The notes below the pieces were generated by a model. The model worked only from the letters and a program-made list of their open reading frames with translations. It was not told where the DNA came from and searched no databases. Of a stretch of DNA of 42,550 nucleotides, positions 29,545 through 37,114 are shown one piece after another. Source of the DNA: a virus; IMG/VR virus record IMGVR_UViG_3300020020_000087, positions 1 to 42,550 of that record. One strand, written 5' to 3'. The position numbers were made by a program, and so were the translations under genes. Numbering within the stretch: position 1 is the stretch's first letter; every line of letters starts with the position of its first letter.

Positions 29545-30741
29545 TCACCACCGGAACACGTTCATGCGCTCCGCGCGAGGGCGGCCGAATACGATCGGCC
29601 CGATCGGCGCCAACGGCGGCGCCGCGCGATCGACGTCGAGGATAGCGTCGTACCCGGCCAGCGTAACGGCGCCCGTCTGCGCGACCAGCACGGCCGCGGC
29701 GGGGAGGGCCACGTAGATCAGGTCGGCGTCGGCGCCAGCAATCGCGACGGACCCGATCGCGGCCAGCATTGCCTTATTGCTGATGGTGCCGAACGTCGCC
29801 CCGTTGCCGGTGACGGCGACGGCGCCCGGATCCGCCAGCATGGCGTAGCTGCGGCGCAGCCGCAGCGTTGCGTCGACGCCCTCCACAGTCACTGCGCCCG
29901 CAGAGGAGAGCAGTGCATAGGAGCGCCTGTGCCGCAGAACGGCGTCGACGCCGGTCACAGCAACGGCGCCCGCGGCCGCGGGCAGGCCGAAGCTGCGCCC
30001 GTACAGCAGGGTAGCGGCATTCCCGGCGAGCGCAATGGCGCCCGCGTCGGCCGCGAGCCTGCGGTCGGCGTCAAGGTCGGCGGGCTGCGCCGTCACCGCG
30101 ATCGGCGCCGTGACTGCAGGCATCGCGTAGCTGACGACGAAATTCGGCGTGGTGATCACGCCCGCACTCTCGATGAAGAAATCAACGTCGCCCGTGTTGC
30201 TGCCCGACGCGACGACGATGTCCCACTCGCACTGGACCCAAAGGTACTCGTTCGCGAGCACGACGGTGCTGCCCGGCGTCCACGTCACCGTGCTGGTCTG
30301 CGAGACGGTGGTCGACAGCGCCGCCGTCGTCGTGCCGGTGAGCACGGCGCTGGTAAGCTGCGTTGCGCCCGTGCCCGCCGCGTTGGACGACTTCCAGACG
30401 CGCAGCTTGATGCGCCCGGTCTGCGCCGACGCCGCCGTCACGGCGCGCACGCGGAAGGCCAGCGTCCAGTTGGCGTTGGCGAACGTGCCGGTGAACGGGT
30501 TCTCACTACGCCAGCATGCCGACGCCGCGAACGAGCCGATTGCGTCGGCGGCAGAGAACGTGTTCGAGGCGCGCTCGGTGCCCGCCAGCATGGCGGAGAG
30601 GTTGGTCGCCGTCAGGCGTGCAACGACCCAGCCCGTCGCGGTGATACCGGTTGCTGGCGCCGTGCCGCCGTCCTGCAGCGACAGGGACGTCGCTGCGCCC
30701 GACGGCGCGGCATTCTTGAAGTAGAGTGACTTGGTCGCCAT
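29545..30741 (-). CDS. Virion protein with shared tandem beta-repeats, 398 aa
   Basis: I start at MATKSLYFKNAAPSGAATSL (30741), coupled to the upstream gene by ATGA. The first 200 residues are a non-repetitive beta-rich domain (GWVVARLTATNLSAML, NANWTLAFRVRAVTAASAQT, EYLWVQCEWDIVVASGSNTG). The last 190 carry seven or so repeats of the AxxGAVAVTGxxAxLxxxR type, as in the 319-aa neighbour. It ends PRAERMNVFRW. A head or tail surface protein is inferred. Confidence 0.7.
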   Translation of the reverse strand: MATKSLYFKNAAPSGAATSLSLQDGGTAPATGITATGWVVARLTATNLSAMLAGTERASNTFSAADAIGSFAASACWRSENPFTGTFANANWTLAFRVRAVTAASAQTGRIKLRVWKSSNAAGTGATQLTSAVLTGTTTAALSTTVSQTSTVTWTPGSTVVLANEYLWVQCEWDIVVASGSNTGDVDFFIESAGVITTPNFVVSYAMPAVTAPIAVTAQPADLDADRRLAADAGAIALAGNAATLLYGRSFGLPAAAGAVAVTGVDAVLRHRRSYALLSSAGAVTVEGVDATLRLRRSYAMLADPGAVAVTGNGATFGTISNKAMLAAIGSVAIAGADADLIYVALPAAAVLVAQTGAVTLAGYDAILDVDRAAPPLAPIGPIVFGRPRAERMNVFRW

Positions 30742-31163
30742 CAGCTGATCGTCAGGACGCCGTTGGTGCCGTCGAAGTCGGTGGTGAACGTCTCCGTGTC
30801 GGCGAGCGAAATCGAGCTGCCGTAGTCGTAGTAGCCCAGCAGCTTGTTGGTTGCGGAGCTGTTGTACAGGATGGCGTAGCGGAACGGCCCGATGCCGCCC
30901 GCCGTCGCAGTGAACACGGTGTCGACCAGTACCAGCTTGAAGACGCCCGCCGTCGTCGTCGCGCTCGTCGTCGTCAGCGTGTTGCCGCCCGCCGGATAGC
31001 CGTTCGCCGCCGCTGGCGCGGGCGCCACCGTCGTATTCCACACCGTGTCGCCCGCGCCCGGCGCCGTGTTGGTCAGTGCGAGCTTGAACACGGCCGTGGC
31101 GTGGTTGTGCCCGGCCTTGGCAATCTCATCGATGTACGCGTTGTATTTGACGAATGCCGCCAT
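30741..31163 (-). CDS. Hypothetical structural protein, 140 aa
   Basis: A GGGGGACAACA ribosome-binding site precedes the ATG at 31163. The pattern FVKYNAYIDEIAKAGHNHAT, FKLALTNTAPGAGDTVW and GGIGPFRYAILYNSSATNKL is characteristic of small beta-rich phage virion proteins that precede tail or decoration genes. It is coupled to the following repeat protein. The exact role is unknown. Confidence 0.7.
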   Translation of the reverse strand: MAAFVKYNAYIDEIAKAGHNHATAVFKLALTNTAPGAGDTVWNTTVAPAPAAANGYPAGGNTLTTTSATTTAGVFKLVLVDTVFTATAGGIGPFRYAILYNSSATNKLLGYYDYGSSISLADTETFTTDFDGTNGVLTIS

Positions 31164-31191
31164 TGTTGTCCCCCTTGGGTTCAGCTAAAAT
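31163..31191 (+). promoter_or_regulatory. Rightward promoter for the lone + strand gene
   Basis: TTGTTG (31163-31168) and TAAAAT (31186-31191) are separated by 17 bp. Transcription would begin about 6 nt after the -10, at or next to the ATG at 31197, so the transcript would be leaderless. The -35 overlaps the start codon region of the leftward 30741-31163 gene. Confidence 0.5.
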
Positions 31192-31196
31192 GAAGC

Positions 31197-31418
31197 ATGG
31201 ACGACACCGGGAAAAAGCTTGCTCTCAGCGCCATCATGGCGAAGGCATACGCCCTCGCCGAAGTTGCTTGGCCGCGCGACGCGGCCGGTAAGTCAGACAT
31301 GCCAGAACAGGCCTTGCTGGCGCTCATCGATGTCCAGAGCGAAGCCGCGAAGGCGCTCGGCCTGCCGGAAGATCTCGACCTGATGACCGGCGACCTGTTG
31401 TTTGACGCCATCACTTGA
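31197..31418 (+). CDS. Lone rightward small helical protein (moron-like), 73 aa
   Basis: This is the only rightward gene inside the 28-kb leftward late operon. The product is acidic and helical (KLALSAIMAKAYALAEVAWP, QALLALIDVQSEAAKALGLP). It has no clear Shine-Dalgarno sequence but a well-spaced promoter directly before the ATG, consistent with leaderless translation. An independently transcribed gene inserted in a late operon is the layout of a moron. Its end overlaps the 3' end of the opposite gene by 8 nt. No family recognised. Confidence 0.55.
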   Translation: MDDTGKKLALSAIMAKAYALAEVAWPRDAAGKSDMPEQALLALIDVQSEAAKALGLPEDLDLMTGDLLFDAIT

Positions 31419-32820
31419 TGTCTCCCCACCGCCGCCGGATATTTCTCGCCCACGTCTCATCGAAAAACTGCTCGGTCGGCACACCCTCCGTTGGCTTCTC
31501 CAGATGATGGCGGGGCGTGATCTTCACCTTTTTGCCCGCCGCCATGTTGCGTGCGTTGAGCTCGGCAATGCCTTTGGCAATTGACGGCGCCGCATCCTCG
31601 AACGGCACCAGCGAGGCGAGCTGCCCTATATACTGACCGGCGACGCCCTTCGGGTAGCTCGGGTGTGTCGTGTTGAGCAGCCCCTGTCCCGGAATGTAGC
31701 GCGAAATTGCCATGCCGGTGGTGTTGCGCGGCGCCTCGATCAGCGCGGGCTCGGACGCGGCGTGCCGCACGGCGGCGACATCGGGAAAGCCCTTGGCCTG
31801 CCATTCGGCCAGCGCCATGCGATCGGCCATCAGCGCCTTTGTCGTCATGCCGCCCTTGAGGCCAGAGATGTAGTCCTGAAATTTGTTGTCCTTGATGCCG
31901 ACCCAATTGGGCACACTCTCGCGCATCATGTCATCGAACGCGTTGGCATCTTTCTTCGTGATTTTCGCGGTCTGCACCAGCTGCGACAGCGGATCGGCGA
32001 CGTGGTGCGAGGCGTCGATGGCCTGCGGCGTCATCGTCATCGGCCAGATGGTGACCGGCTTGCCGGTCTCCTCCATCAATCGTGCCGCCTGATTGTCGAG
32101 CCGCCGCGAAATTGACTGCTCCGACGCCGCGGCCATGCCGGGGTTGGCCTCGGGGAAACCGGTGCCGCCATACAATCGCACCGGACGGTCCAGCTTCTGC
32201 GCGTCGACGTGCGTCAGCGTCTTGTTCGCCGCCGACAGATCCCACGGCGTGAGGATGCCGTAGCTGCCGATTAGATCTTCAGGGTTGACGAACGTAGGGA
32301 CCGGCGTTCGCACGTCGGTGTAGCGGTGCTCCATTTCATCGAGCGGCTTGCGCAGCTTGGTTTTCGAGATTGCCGACCACAGACGCGGATCACGCGGCGC
32401 CGCCTCCGCCGGTCCCATTGCGGCGCCCAGCCCGCCCAGCACCGTCGCGGCGACACGCGCCGGGAATTGCACCTGCGGCGGCAGGCCACGCGAAATCAAA
32501 CCCGCGCCAAGACCGGTCTGGATCAACGCGCTCGGCACGTCGTGCGGGATGGCGAACTCCGCGGCCTCGGGCGACCAATCCTGCACCGACGCGATGCGGC
32601 CAATCTGCTGCGGCGAGGAAGCAAACGGGTTCATGTGCGGATCGGGCGTGATGTCGCGCTCGACCTGCTCGACGTCGTATTTCTTCCAGAAGTCTTTCGG
32701 CGCCTCGCGGTAGCGCCCCTGCGTCGCGCCGATCGGGCTGTCGCGATAGGCGGCGACGCGCTCGGCCATCGGGCCGGGATCATATTCGTCGAGAGCCGCC
32801 AGTCTGCCGAACCCACTCAT
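31411..32820 (-). CDS. Hypothetical large protein next to ART, 469 aa
   Basis: ATGA couples it to the ADP-ribosyltransferase-like gene. Near residue 100-135 there is a hydrophobic stretch (SALIQTGLGAGLISRGL, FPARVAATVLGGLGAAMGP). The C-terminal half has SVPNWVGIKDNKFQDYISGL, MADRMALAEWQAKGFPDVAA and ISRYIPGQGLLNTTHPSYP. The latter pattern recurs in large uncharacterised proteins of marine and soil podophages that are thought to be packaged. I infer that it is delivered or acts together with its ART neighbour. Confidence 0.6.
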   Translation of the reverse strand: MSGFGRLAALDEYDPGPMAERVAAYRDSPIGATQGRYREAPKDFWKKYDVEQVERDITPDPHMNPFASSPQQIGRIASVQDWSPEAAEFAIPHDVPSALIQTGLGAGLISRGLPPQVQFPARVAATVLGGLGAAMGPAEAAPRDPRLWSAISKTKLRKPLDEMEHRYTDVRTPVPTFVNPEDLIGSYGILTPWDLSAANKTLTHVDAQKLDRPVRLYGGTGFPEANPGMAAASEQSISRRLDNQAARLMEETGKPVTIWPMTMTPQAIDASHHVADPLSQLVQTAKITKKDANAFDDMMRESVPNWVGIKDNKFQDYISGLKGGMTTKALMADRMALAEWQAKGFPDVAAVRHAASEPALIEAPRNTTGMAISRYIPGQGLLNTTHPSYPKGVAGQYIGQLASLVPFEDAAPSIAKGIAELNARNMAAGKKVKITPRHHLEKPTEGVPTEQFFDETWARNIRRRWGDIK

Positions 32821-33797
32821 CGCGGCACCTCGTAGCTGTCCTGTGCGGTGAACGCGCCGATGCCGCCGGTCGCGATGCCGGGGACACCGTACTTCTTCAC
32901 GATGTCGATGATGCCGGGATCAAACATGACGTAGTTGCTGGTCGGGGGAGGCATCGACCCCAACTGATTTTCAATGCTGGTGATCTGCTGCTTGAGACGG
33001 TCGGGGATGCCTACATTGTTTGCCCGCGCGTAGATTTCATCGTCGCGCAACGTCTCAAGCCGGTTCTCCAATTGCGCCCTTGGGCGCGACCCCTGATCGA
33101 GATAACGGATGCCGGGGATGCCCGCGTCGCGCAGCATGTTCGCTGTACCAACGTAATCTTGCGTCAAGCCGCCGATGCCAGCATGCAATCGCCCACCGGG
33201 CGAACCGGGAGAGATGCCGATACGCTCCGCGATGATGTCAGGATCACCAAGCTTGCGGTCCCAATGCTGGCGCAGCATATCGAAAGCCTTCTGCCCTCCA
33301 ATCGGCTTGTCCCAATCGAGCAACTGCTCGGGCTTCGCCTTGATGTCCACCTCGTACGTGCGCGGACCGACCGGCTTGCCGCTCTCCAGCAACTCAAGCA
33401 CTTGTCGATCCGCGGCAAGGCTCTCCCGTGTCGGGGCGCCGTGCAGTCGAGGATTATCCCTCAGCCCCTCCAATAACGTGTCGTATCGCTTCTGCCGGAA
33501 GGCAAGCGCAGCTTTCATGTTGTCGATTGCAGCGGCGCGGTCGAAATTGTTGAGCCGCATCTCCTCGGCGGCGGCTAGTTCAGGCCCGCTGAAACGGCTC
33601 TTGAACTCCTGCCAATACTGCCCGCCCTGACCGCTCACCGCAGGGCTCTCGGCGGCGTAGAAGCCGTGGCCATAAGTCTGCGCGCCCTGCCCGCTGCCTA
33701 TCTTCGACATATCGACCTTGTCGAAGTCGTGCGGCGACGAGTGATAGGCGCGGATACGATCCGTCACCGCCTTGGTGATTTTCTCACGCCAGCCCAT
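32817..33797 (-). CDS. ADP-ribosyltransferase-like (ART, polyvalent-protein type), 326 aa
   Basis: The N-terminus IRAYHSSPHDFDKVDMSKIG followed by GQGAQTYGHGFYAAESP is the hallmark of ADP-ribosyltransferase domains found in phage polyvalent proteins (YHGSPHDFDxF...GxGxQxYGHGxYfAE). H19 and Y47 occupy the positions of the H-Y dyad. Later, YEVDIKAKPEQLLDWDKPI, DAGIPGIRYLDQGSR and NYVMFDPGIIDIVKKYG match the remaining conserved strands. Such enzymes would modify host proteins using NAD. Its position between portal and virion genes suggests that it may be packaged and injected. Activity is inferred. Confidence 0.8.
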   Translation of the reverse strand: MGWREKITKAVTDRIRAYHSSPHDFDKVDMSKIGSGQGAQTYGHGFYAAESPAVSGQGGQYWQEFKSRFSGPELAAAEEMRLNNFDRAAAIDNMKAALAFRQKRYDTLLEGLRDNPRLHGAPTRESLAADRQVLELLESGKPVGPRTYEVDIKAKPEQLLDWDKPIGGQKAFDMLRQHWDRKLGDPDIIAERIGISPGSPGGRLHAGIGGLTQDYVGTANMLRDAGIPGIRYLDQGSRPRAQLENRLETLRDDEIYARANNVGIPDRLKQQITSIENQLGSMPPPTSNYVMFDPGIIDIVKKYGVPGIATGGIGAFTAQDSYEVPR

Positions 33798-33886
33798 CAG
33801 CGCACCCCCTGATGAAGCGCAAGGACGATGCCGCAGGCCAGCGCCAGCACGATCAGGGCCATGACCGTGGAGCGCTGGGTCATCAT
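33797..33886 (-). CDS. Small membrane peptide, 29 aa
   Basis: The frame MMTQRSTVMALIVLALACGI then VLALHQGVR runs from 33886 (overlapping the portal stop) to a TGATG overlap with the ART-like gene. It is one hydrophobic helix with a positively charged N-terminus, so probably a membrane peptide. Its gapless fit between two genes supports it. Confidence 0.55.
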   Translation of the reverse strand: MMTQRSTVMALIVLALACGIVLALHQGVR

Positions 33887-36198
33887 GTCGGGAAGCCCTG
33901 CGTCTGCTGCTTGAACTGCTGCGCGGCCTGACGCTCGCCCTGACGCGCGGCCATGTCGGCCTGCTTGGCTTGGTGCGAGGCCGCCGCCATGGCGGCCTTC
34001 TCGGCGTCGGCCTGCCGCTTCGCGGCCATCTCGATCATGTCGGCCTGATGCTTCTCGCGATCGGCCGCCATCTTCTGATTGGTCTGCTGCGCCTTCGCTG
34101 CGGCGTCGCCCATGCGCGACTGGATCTCGGCGAGCTTGATCTTCTCGTTGCTCGCGACCTTCATCTTTTCGTGCTGGTCGCGCATCTGCATTTCCTGCTG
34201 CTTCAGCTGCGCCTCGGTCTGGTCACGCGCCTTCACGGCGTCGGTCTTCATCTGCTCGATCTGCAGCGCCGTCTTGTTCTGCGCCGTGACCGGGTCGTCG
34301 CCCTTCGGCTTGTCCTGTTCCTGTTTCATCAGCTCGACCATGTTGTCGATCGAGCCGTCGAGCGTGCGTCCGGCCCGGTACGGCGCGATCGAGAATTTCA
34401 GCAGCTCGCCGCCGAATTCGGCCGTGTGCGGCGTCGCCGCCGCCATGGCGCCGAGCTGCTGCAGCATCGGCGTCAGCACCTGAATGAATTCGGCGCGGCG
34501 GCCCTTCTCGCCGTTCTCGTCGATCATCACGGTGCTGTCGGTTTCGATGTCGAGCGTGAAGGCCTTGGCGCGGTTGTTCTTGAGGAAGTGCAACACCTGC
34601 TCGATCGTCGGCTTATCGTGAATGTCCTTGAGCGCCTTCGTGCCGCTGTCCTGTAGGCGCTGCATTTCCTGCTGCAGCTGCTGCATGCCCTGCGGATTGG
34701 CCTGCATGGCCTGCTGCGCCTGCGGTGAAGTGAGCTGCTGCTGCAGCTGCTGCGCCTGCTGCTGCATGTCGGACACGATCTGCTTGATCTGCGTCTGCTG
34801 CATCTCGCGCGTCGGCAATTGCGTCTGCGACATCTCGATGATGGTGACTTCGTCAAATACTTCCGTGATGATTTCGCTGGTGACGCTCACGAGCCCCTTG
34901 GCGAGCCGCACGAGCTCCTGCTGCTTGTCCTTGATGCGCGTCGAGCCGAATTGCGTCTTCAGCTCCTGCGCGCCGAGCGTCTCGCGCGCGTCGGTCGCGC
35001 CGCGCATGATGTCGCTTAGCCCAGTGATTTGATAGACATCATCGATCACCTGCTTGCGCATCGTCAGCAGCGTCTGCGCCGTGGTCGCGATCATGTCGAT
35101 CGGCATCCAGATGATCGTGTCCTTGCTGCCGCCGAAGGCGGCCCAGTTGCTGATCGGGACCATCACGATGCCGGGCGTATTGGCCTTGATCGCCGTCTGG
35201 ATCGCGTCCGCCAGTTCGCCGCCACCGGCCGGGTAGAAGCCGCGCGCCACGAGCGCGTCGGAGAGGGCGTGAATGCGGCCCGTGAGCAGGTTGATTTCTT
35301 CGAGCTGGTCCCTGTACTGCAGCACTTCCGGCACCGGGATCAGCGAGCCCGGCTGCACCGTGCTGTAGGCCGGTTTCGGACACGGAAAAAAATCCTGTAG
35401 CTCAAGGTGCGGCTCGTCCTCGTCGAGGATGTCGTCGCAGCCCTCGCTGACCCACACGACGCGGCGGTCGCGCCTGCTCCAGATTTCCCAGAATTTCGCG
35501 CGCTCGCGCTTATCGGTGCCGCCGATCTGCTGCGCGTCGCGATCGACGCGGTAGTCGGCGTCCTGATAGCAGAGCCCGGAGTGTTTCTTGAAGCGATCGC
35601 GCGCATCCTCACGCGTCATGTAACTCGCGGCGGCGACCCACTCGACTTCGCGCCACGAGCGCGACAGCGAATGCAGGAAGTCGCGGCGGTTCTTGTGGTC
35701 GATGCAAACTTTTTCGTAGTCGTAGTATCCGCTGCCCTTGCCGCTCTCGTAGCGGCACCACGCCACGCCGCGGCTGTAGAGCGCCACGTCGTCGCGCACC
35801 AGCAGCATCAGGTCGTTGATGTGGGCGAGGTCGAACGCGACCACGCAGCAGCGCTCCATCACCTCGCTGGCGGCCTGATAGACCGGGCGCCGGTCCTTGA
35901 ACTTGGGCACCACGACCGGGACTGGCGGCTTGGCGTAGATGCTCGGACGCAGCACCTCGATGTTGGCCCAGAACATTTGAAACTCTTTATCGCGCGCCAT
36001 GCCGGAGAGGCGCTCAAGGTTGGCGTACTGCTTGTCGATGCGGTCGCAGTGCTCGTTCCACGGCTCGAAGGCCTCCTCGGCCTCCTCCAGCAGGTTGAGC
36101 CACGCCTTCGCGCTGCCGGGCTCAAGGCGCGGATTGAATTCAAGATCGTCATGGCGGACGTCGCTGTCGTCGGGCGGGATGATCGGTTTATCGGCCAT
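33883..36198 (-). CDS. Portal protein, 771 aa
   Basis: The position after terminase and the features of podovirus portals support this: AWLNLLEEAEEAFEPWNEHC, FWANIEVLRPSIYAKPPVPV, and QITGLSDIMRGATDARETLG with AQELKTQFGSTRIKDKQQEL (the conserved crown/stem region). The C-terminal 280 residues are Gln-rich helices (QQQAQQLQQQLTSPQAQQAM; later MAADREKHQADMIEMAAKRQ), probably the long barrel of large podovirus portals. Twelve copies would form the DNA channel. It overlaps the sigma-region-4 gene by 11 nt. Confidence 0.9.
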   Translation of the reverse strand: MADKPIIPPDDSDVRHDDLEFNPRLEPGSAKAWLNLLEEAEEAFEPWNEHCDRIDKQYANLERLSGMARDKEFQMFWANIEVLRPSIYAKPPVPVVVPKFKDRRPVYQAASEVMERCCVVAFDLAHINDLMLLVRDDVALYSRGVAWCRYESGKGSGYYDYEKVCIDHKNRRDFLHSLSRSWREVEWVAAASYMTREDARDRFKKHSGLCYQDADYRVDRDAQQIGGTDKRERAKFWEIWSRRDRRVVWVSEGCDDILDEDEPHLELQDFFPCPKPAYSTVQPGSLIPVPEVLQYRDQLEEINLLTGRIHALSDALVARGFYPAGGGELADAIQTAIKANTPGIVMVPISNWAAFGGSKDTIIWMPIDMIATTAQTLLTMRKQVIDDVYQITGLSDIMRGATDARETLGAQELKTQFGSTRIKDKQQELVRLAKGLVSVTSEIITEVFDEVTIIEMSQTQLPTREMQQTQIKQIVSDMQQQAQQLQQQLTSPQAQQAMQANPQGMQQLQQEMQRLQDSGTKALKDIHDKPTIEQVLHFLKNNRAKAFTLDIETDSTVMIDENGEKGRRAEFIQVLTPMLQQLGAMAAATPHTAEFGGELLKFSIAPYRAGRTLDGSIDNMVELMKQEQDKPKGDDPVTAQNKTALQIEQMKTDAVKARDQTEAQLKQQEMQMRDQHEKMKVASNEKIKLAEIQSRMGDAAAKAQQTNQKMAADREKHQADMIEMAAKRQADAEKAAMAAASHQAKQADMAARQGERQAAQQFKQQTQGFPT

Positions 36199-37114
36199 AA
36201 GACTTCCCCGGTGTCGGCGGCGTCATGCCCAGCTTCTGATAGACCACGCGAACGTTCGCGTCGTAGTGGGACGACCCCGACAGCGAATTCAGTGCGCGCA
36301 CATAATAGAGCCGGATCTTGTCTTCCGCTTCCTCAATCTCGCGCTGCTTGGCGCGGTCCCGCTCGGCCTGTATCGCGGCGCGCAGCTCCTCCTCGCGGCG
36401 CCGCTGTGCGGCGACCTGCAGGCGCAGCTCGGCGAGTGCGGCGCGCTCTTTTTCCAGTATGCGTGCGTAGGTCTCGTCGCGCGCCATCTGCTCGGCCTGC
36501 GCGGGATTGCGCGGCGCGCGCAGGTCGAACGATCGGCCCCGGACGTCAGCAGGCGCCCACTCGCCGCGCTCGCGCAGCGCGCGCCGCTCCGCGGCCGCGG
36601 CCTTCTGGGCGGCCCTGAAGGCGGCCTCGTCGGCGAGCGCCTTGGCGGCCTTGGCGGCGGCTCTGAGCTCGGCGCGGCGCCAGTGCGGCACGTAGAGGTT
36701 CGGCGCGGCGGGCTCGTGCGTGCGCCTGCGCCATGGCAGTGACTTCACGCGGCTCGGTGCGCGCAGGCGCCGGAAGGCGCGCCAGCGCAGCTGGTGAATG
36801 CGCGCAGTCGAAAGCTCGAACTGCTCCGCTATCTCGATGAACGTCGTAGGCTCGACGCCGAGGCCGAAGTACTGACGCAGGATGCGCTCCTCGCGCGCGG
36901 GGATGCGCGCGAGCGCGTCGCCGATCGCGGCCTCGTCCTCACGCGCGATCAGGATCTCCTCGGGCGACGGCACGTCGGGCGGGTCATACAGCGCACGATT
37001 TTCGTACAGCTCGGCATAGGCGCGGCGCTCTTGGGACGGAAACAGCGGGAGCGGAATGGATCTGTTCTCGGGCTTGCGCCTGCGCCACCCCGCGATGCCG
37101 CGCTGGTCCCTCAC
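36188..37114 (-). CDS. Sigma-70 region 4 protein with long coiled-coil tail, 308 aa
   Basis: The start is GTG at 37114, overlapping the terminase stop (GTGA). Residues about 57-125 match sigma-70 region 4: EDEAAIGDALARIPAREERI, LRQYFGLGVEPTTFIEIAEQ, FELSTARIHQLRWRAFRRLR, APSR. Compared with E. coli sigma-70, the -35-contacting R584/E585/R588 are replaced here by T/A/H while Q589 is kept, so promoter specificity may differ. Regions 1-3 are absent. Residues about 145-280 are a charged Ala/Arg/Glu coiled coil, and the C-terminus resembles nothing known. Likely a transcription regulator; why it sits between TerL and portal is unclear. Confidence 0.75.
   Translation of the reverse strand: MRDQRGIAGWRRRKPENRSIPLPLFPSQERRAYAELYENRALYDPPDVPSPEEILIAREDEAAIGDALARIPAREERILRQYFGLGVEPTTFIEIAEQFELSTARIHQLRWRAFRRLRAPSRVKSLPWRRRTHEPAAPNLYVPHWRRAELRAAAKAAKALADEAAFRAAQKAAAAERRALRERGEWAPADVRGRSFDLRAPRNPAQAEQMARDETYARILEKERAALAELRLQVAAQRRREEELRAAIQAERDRAKQREIEEAEDKIRLYYVRALNSLSGSSHYDANVRVVYQKLGMTPPTPGKSYGR

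Noticed and set aside
31181-31453. Leftward open frame opposite the lone rightward gene
   Set aside because: It is the mirror of the rightward ORF, has no ribosome-binding site and runs through the end of the 469-aa gene. The rightward frame has a plausible promoter.
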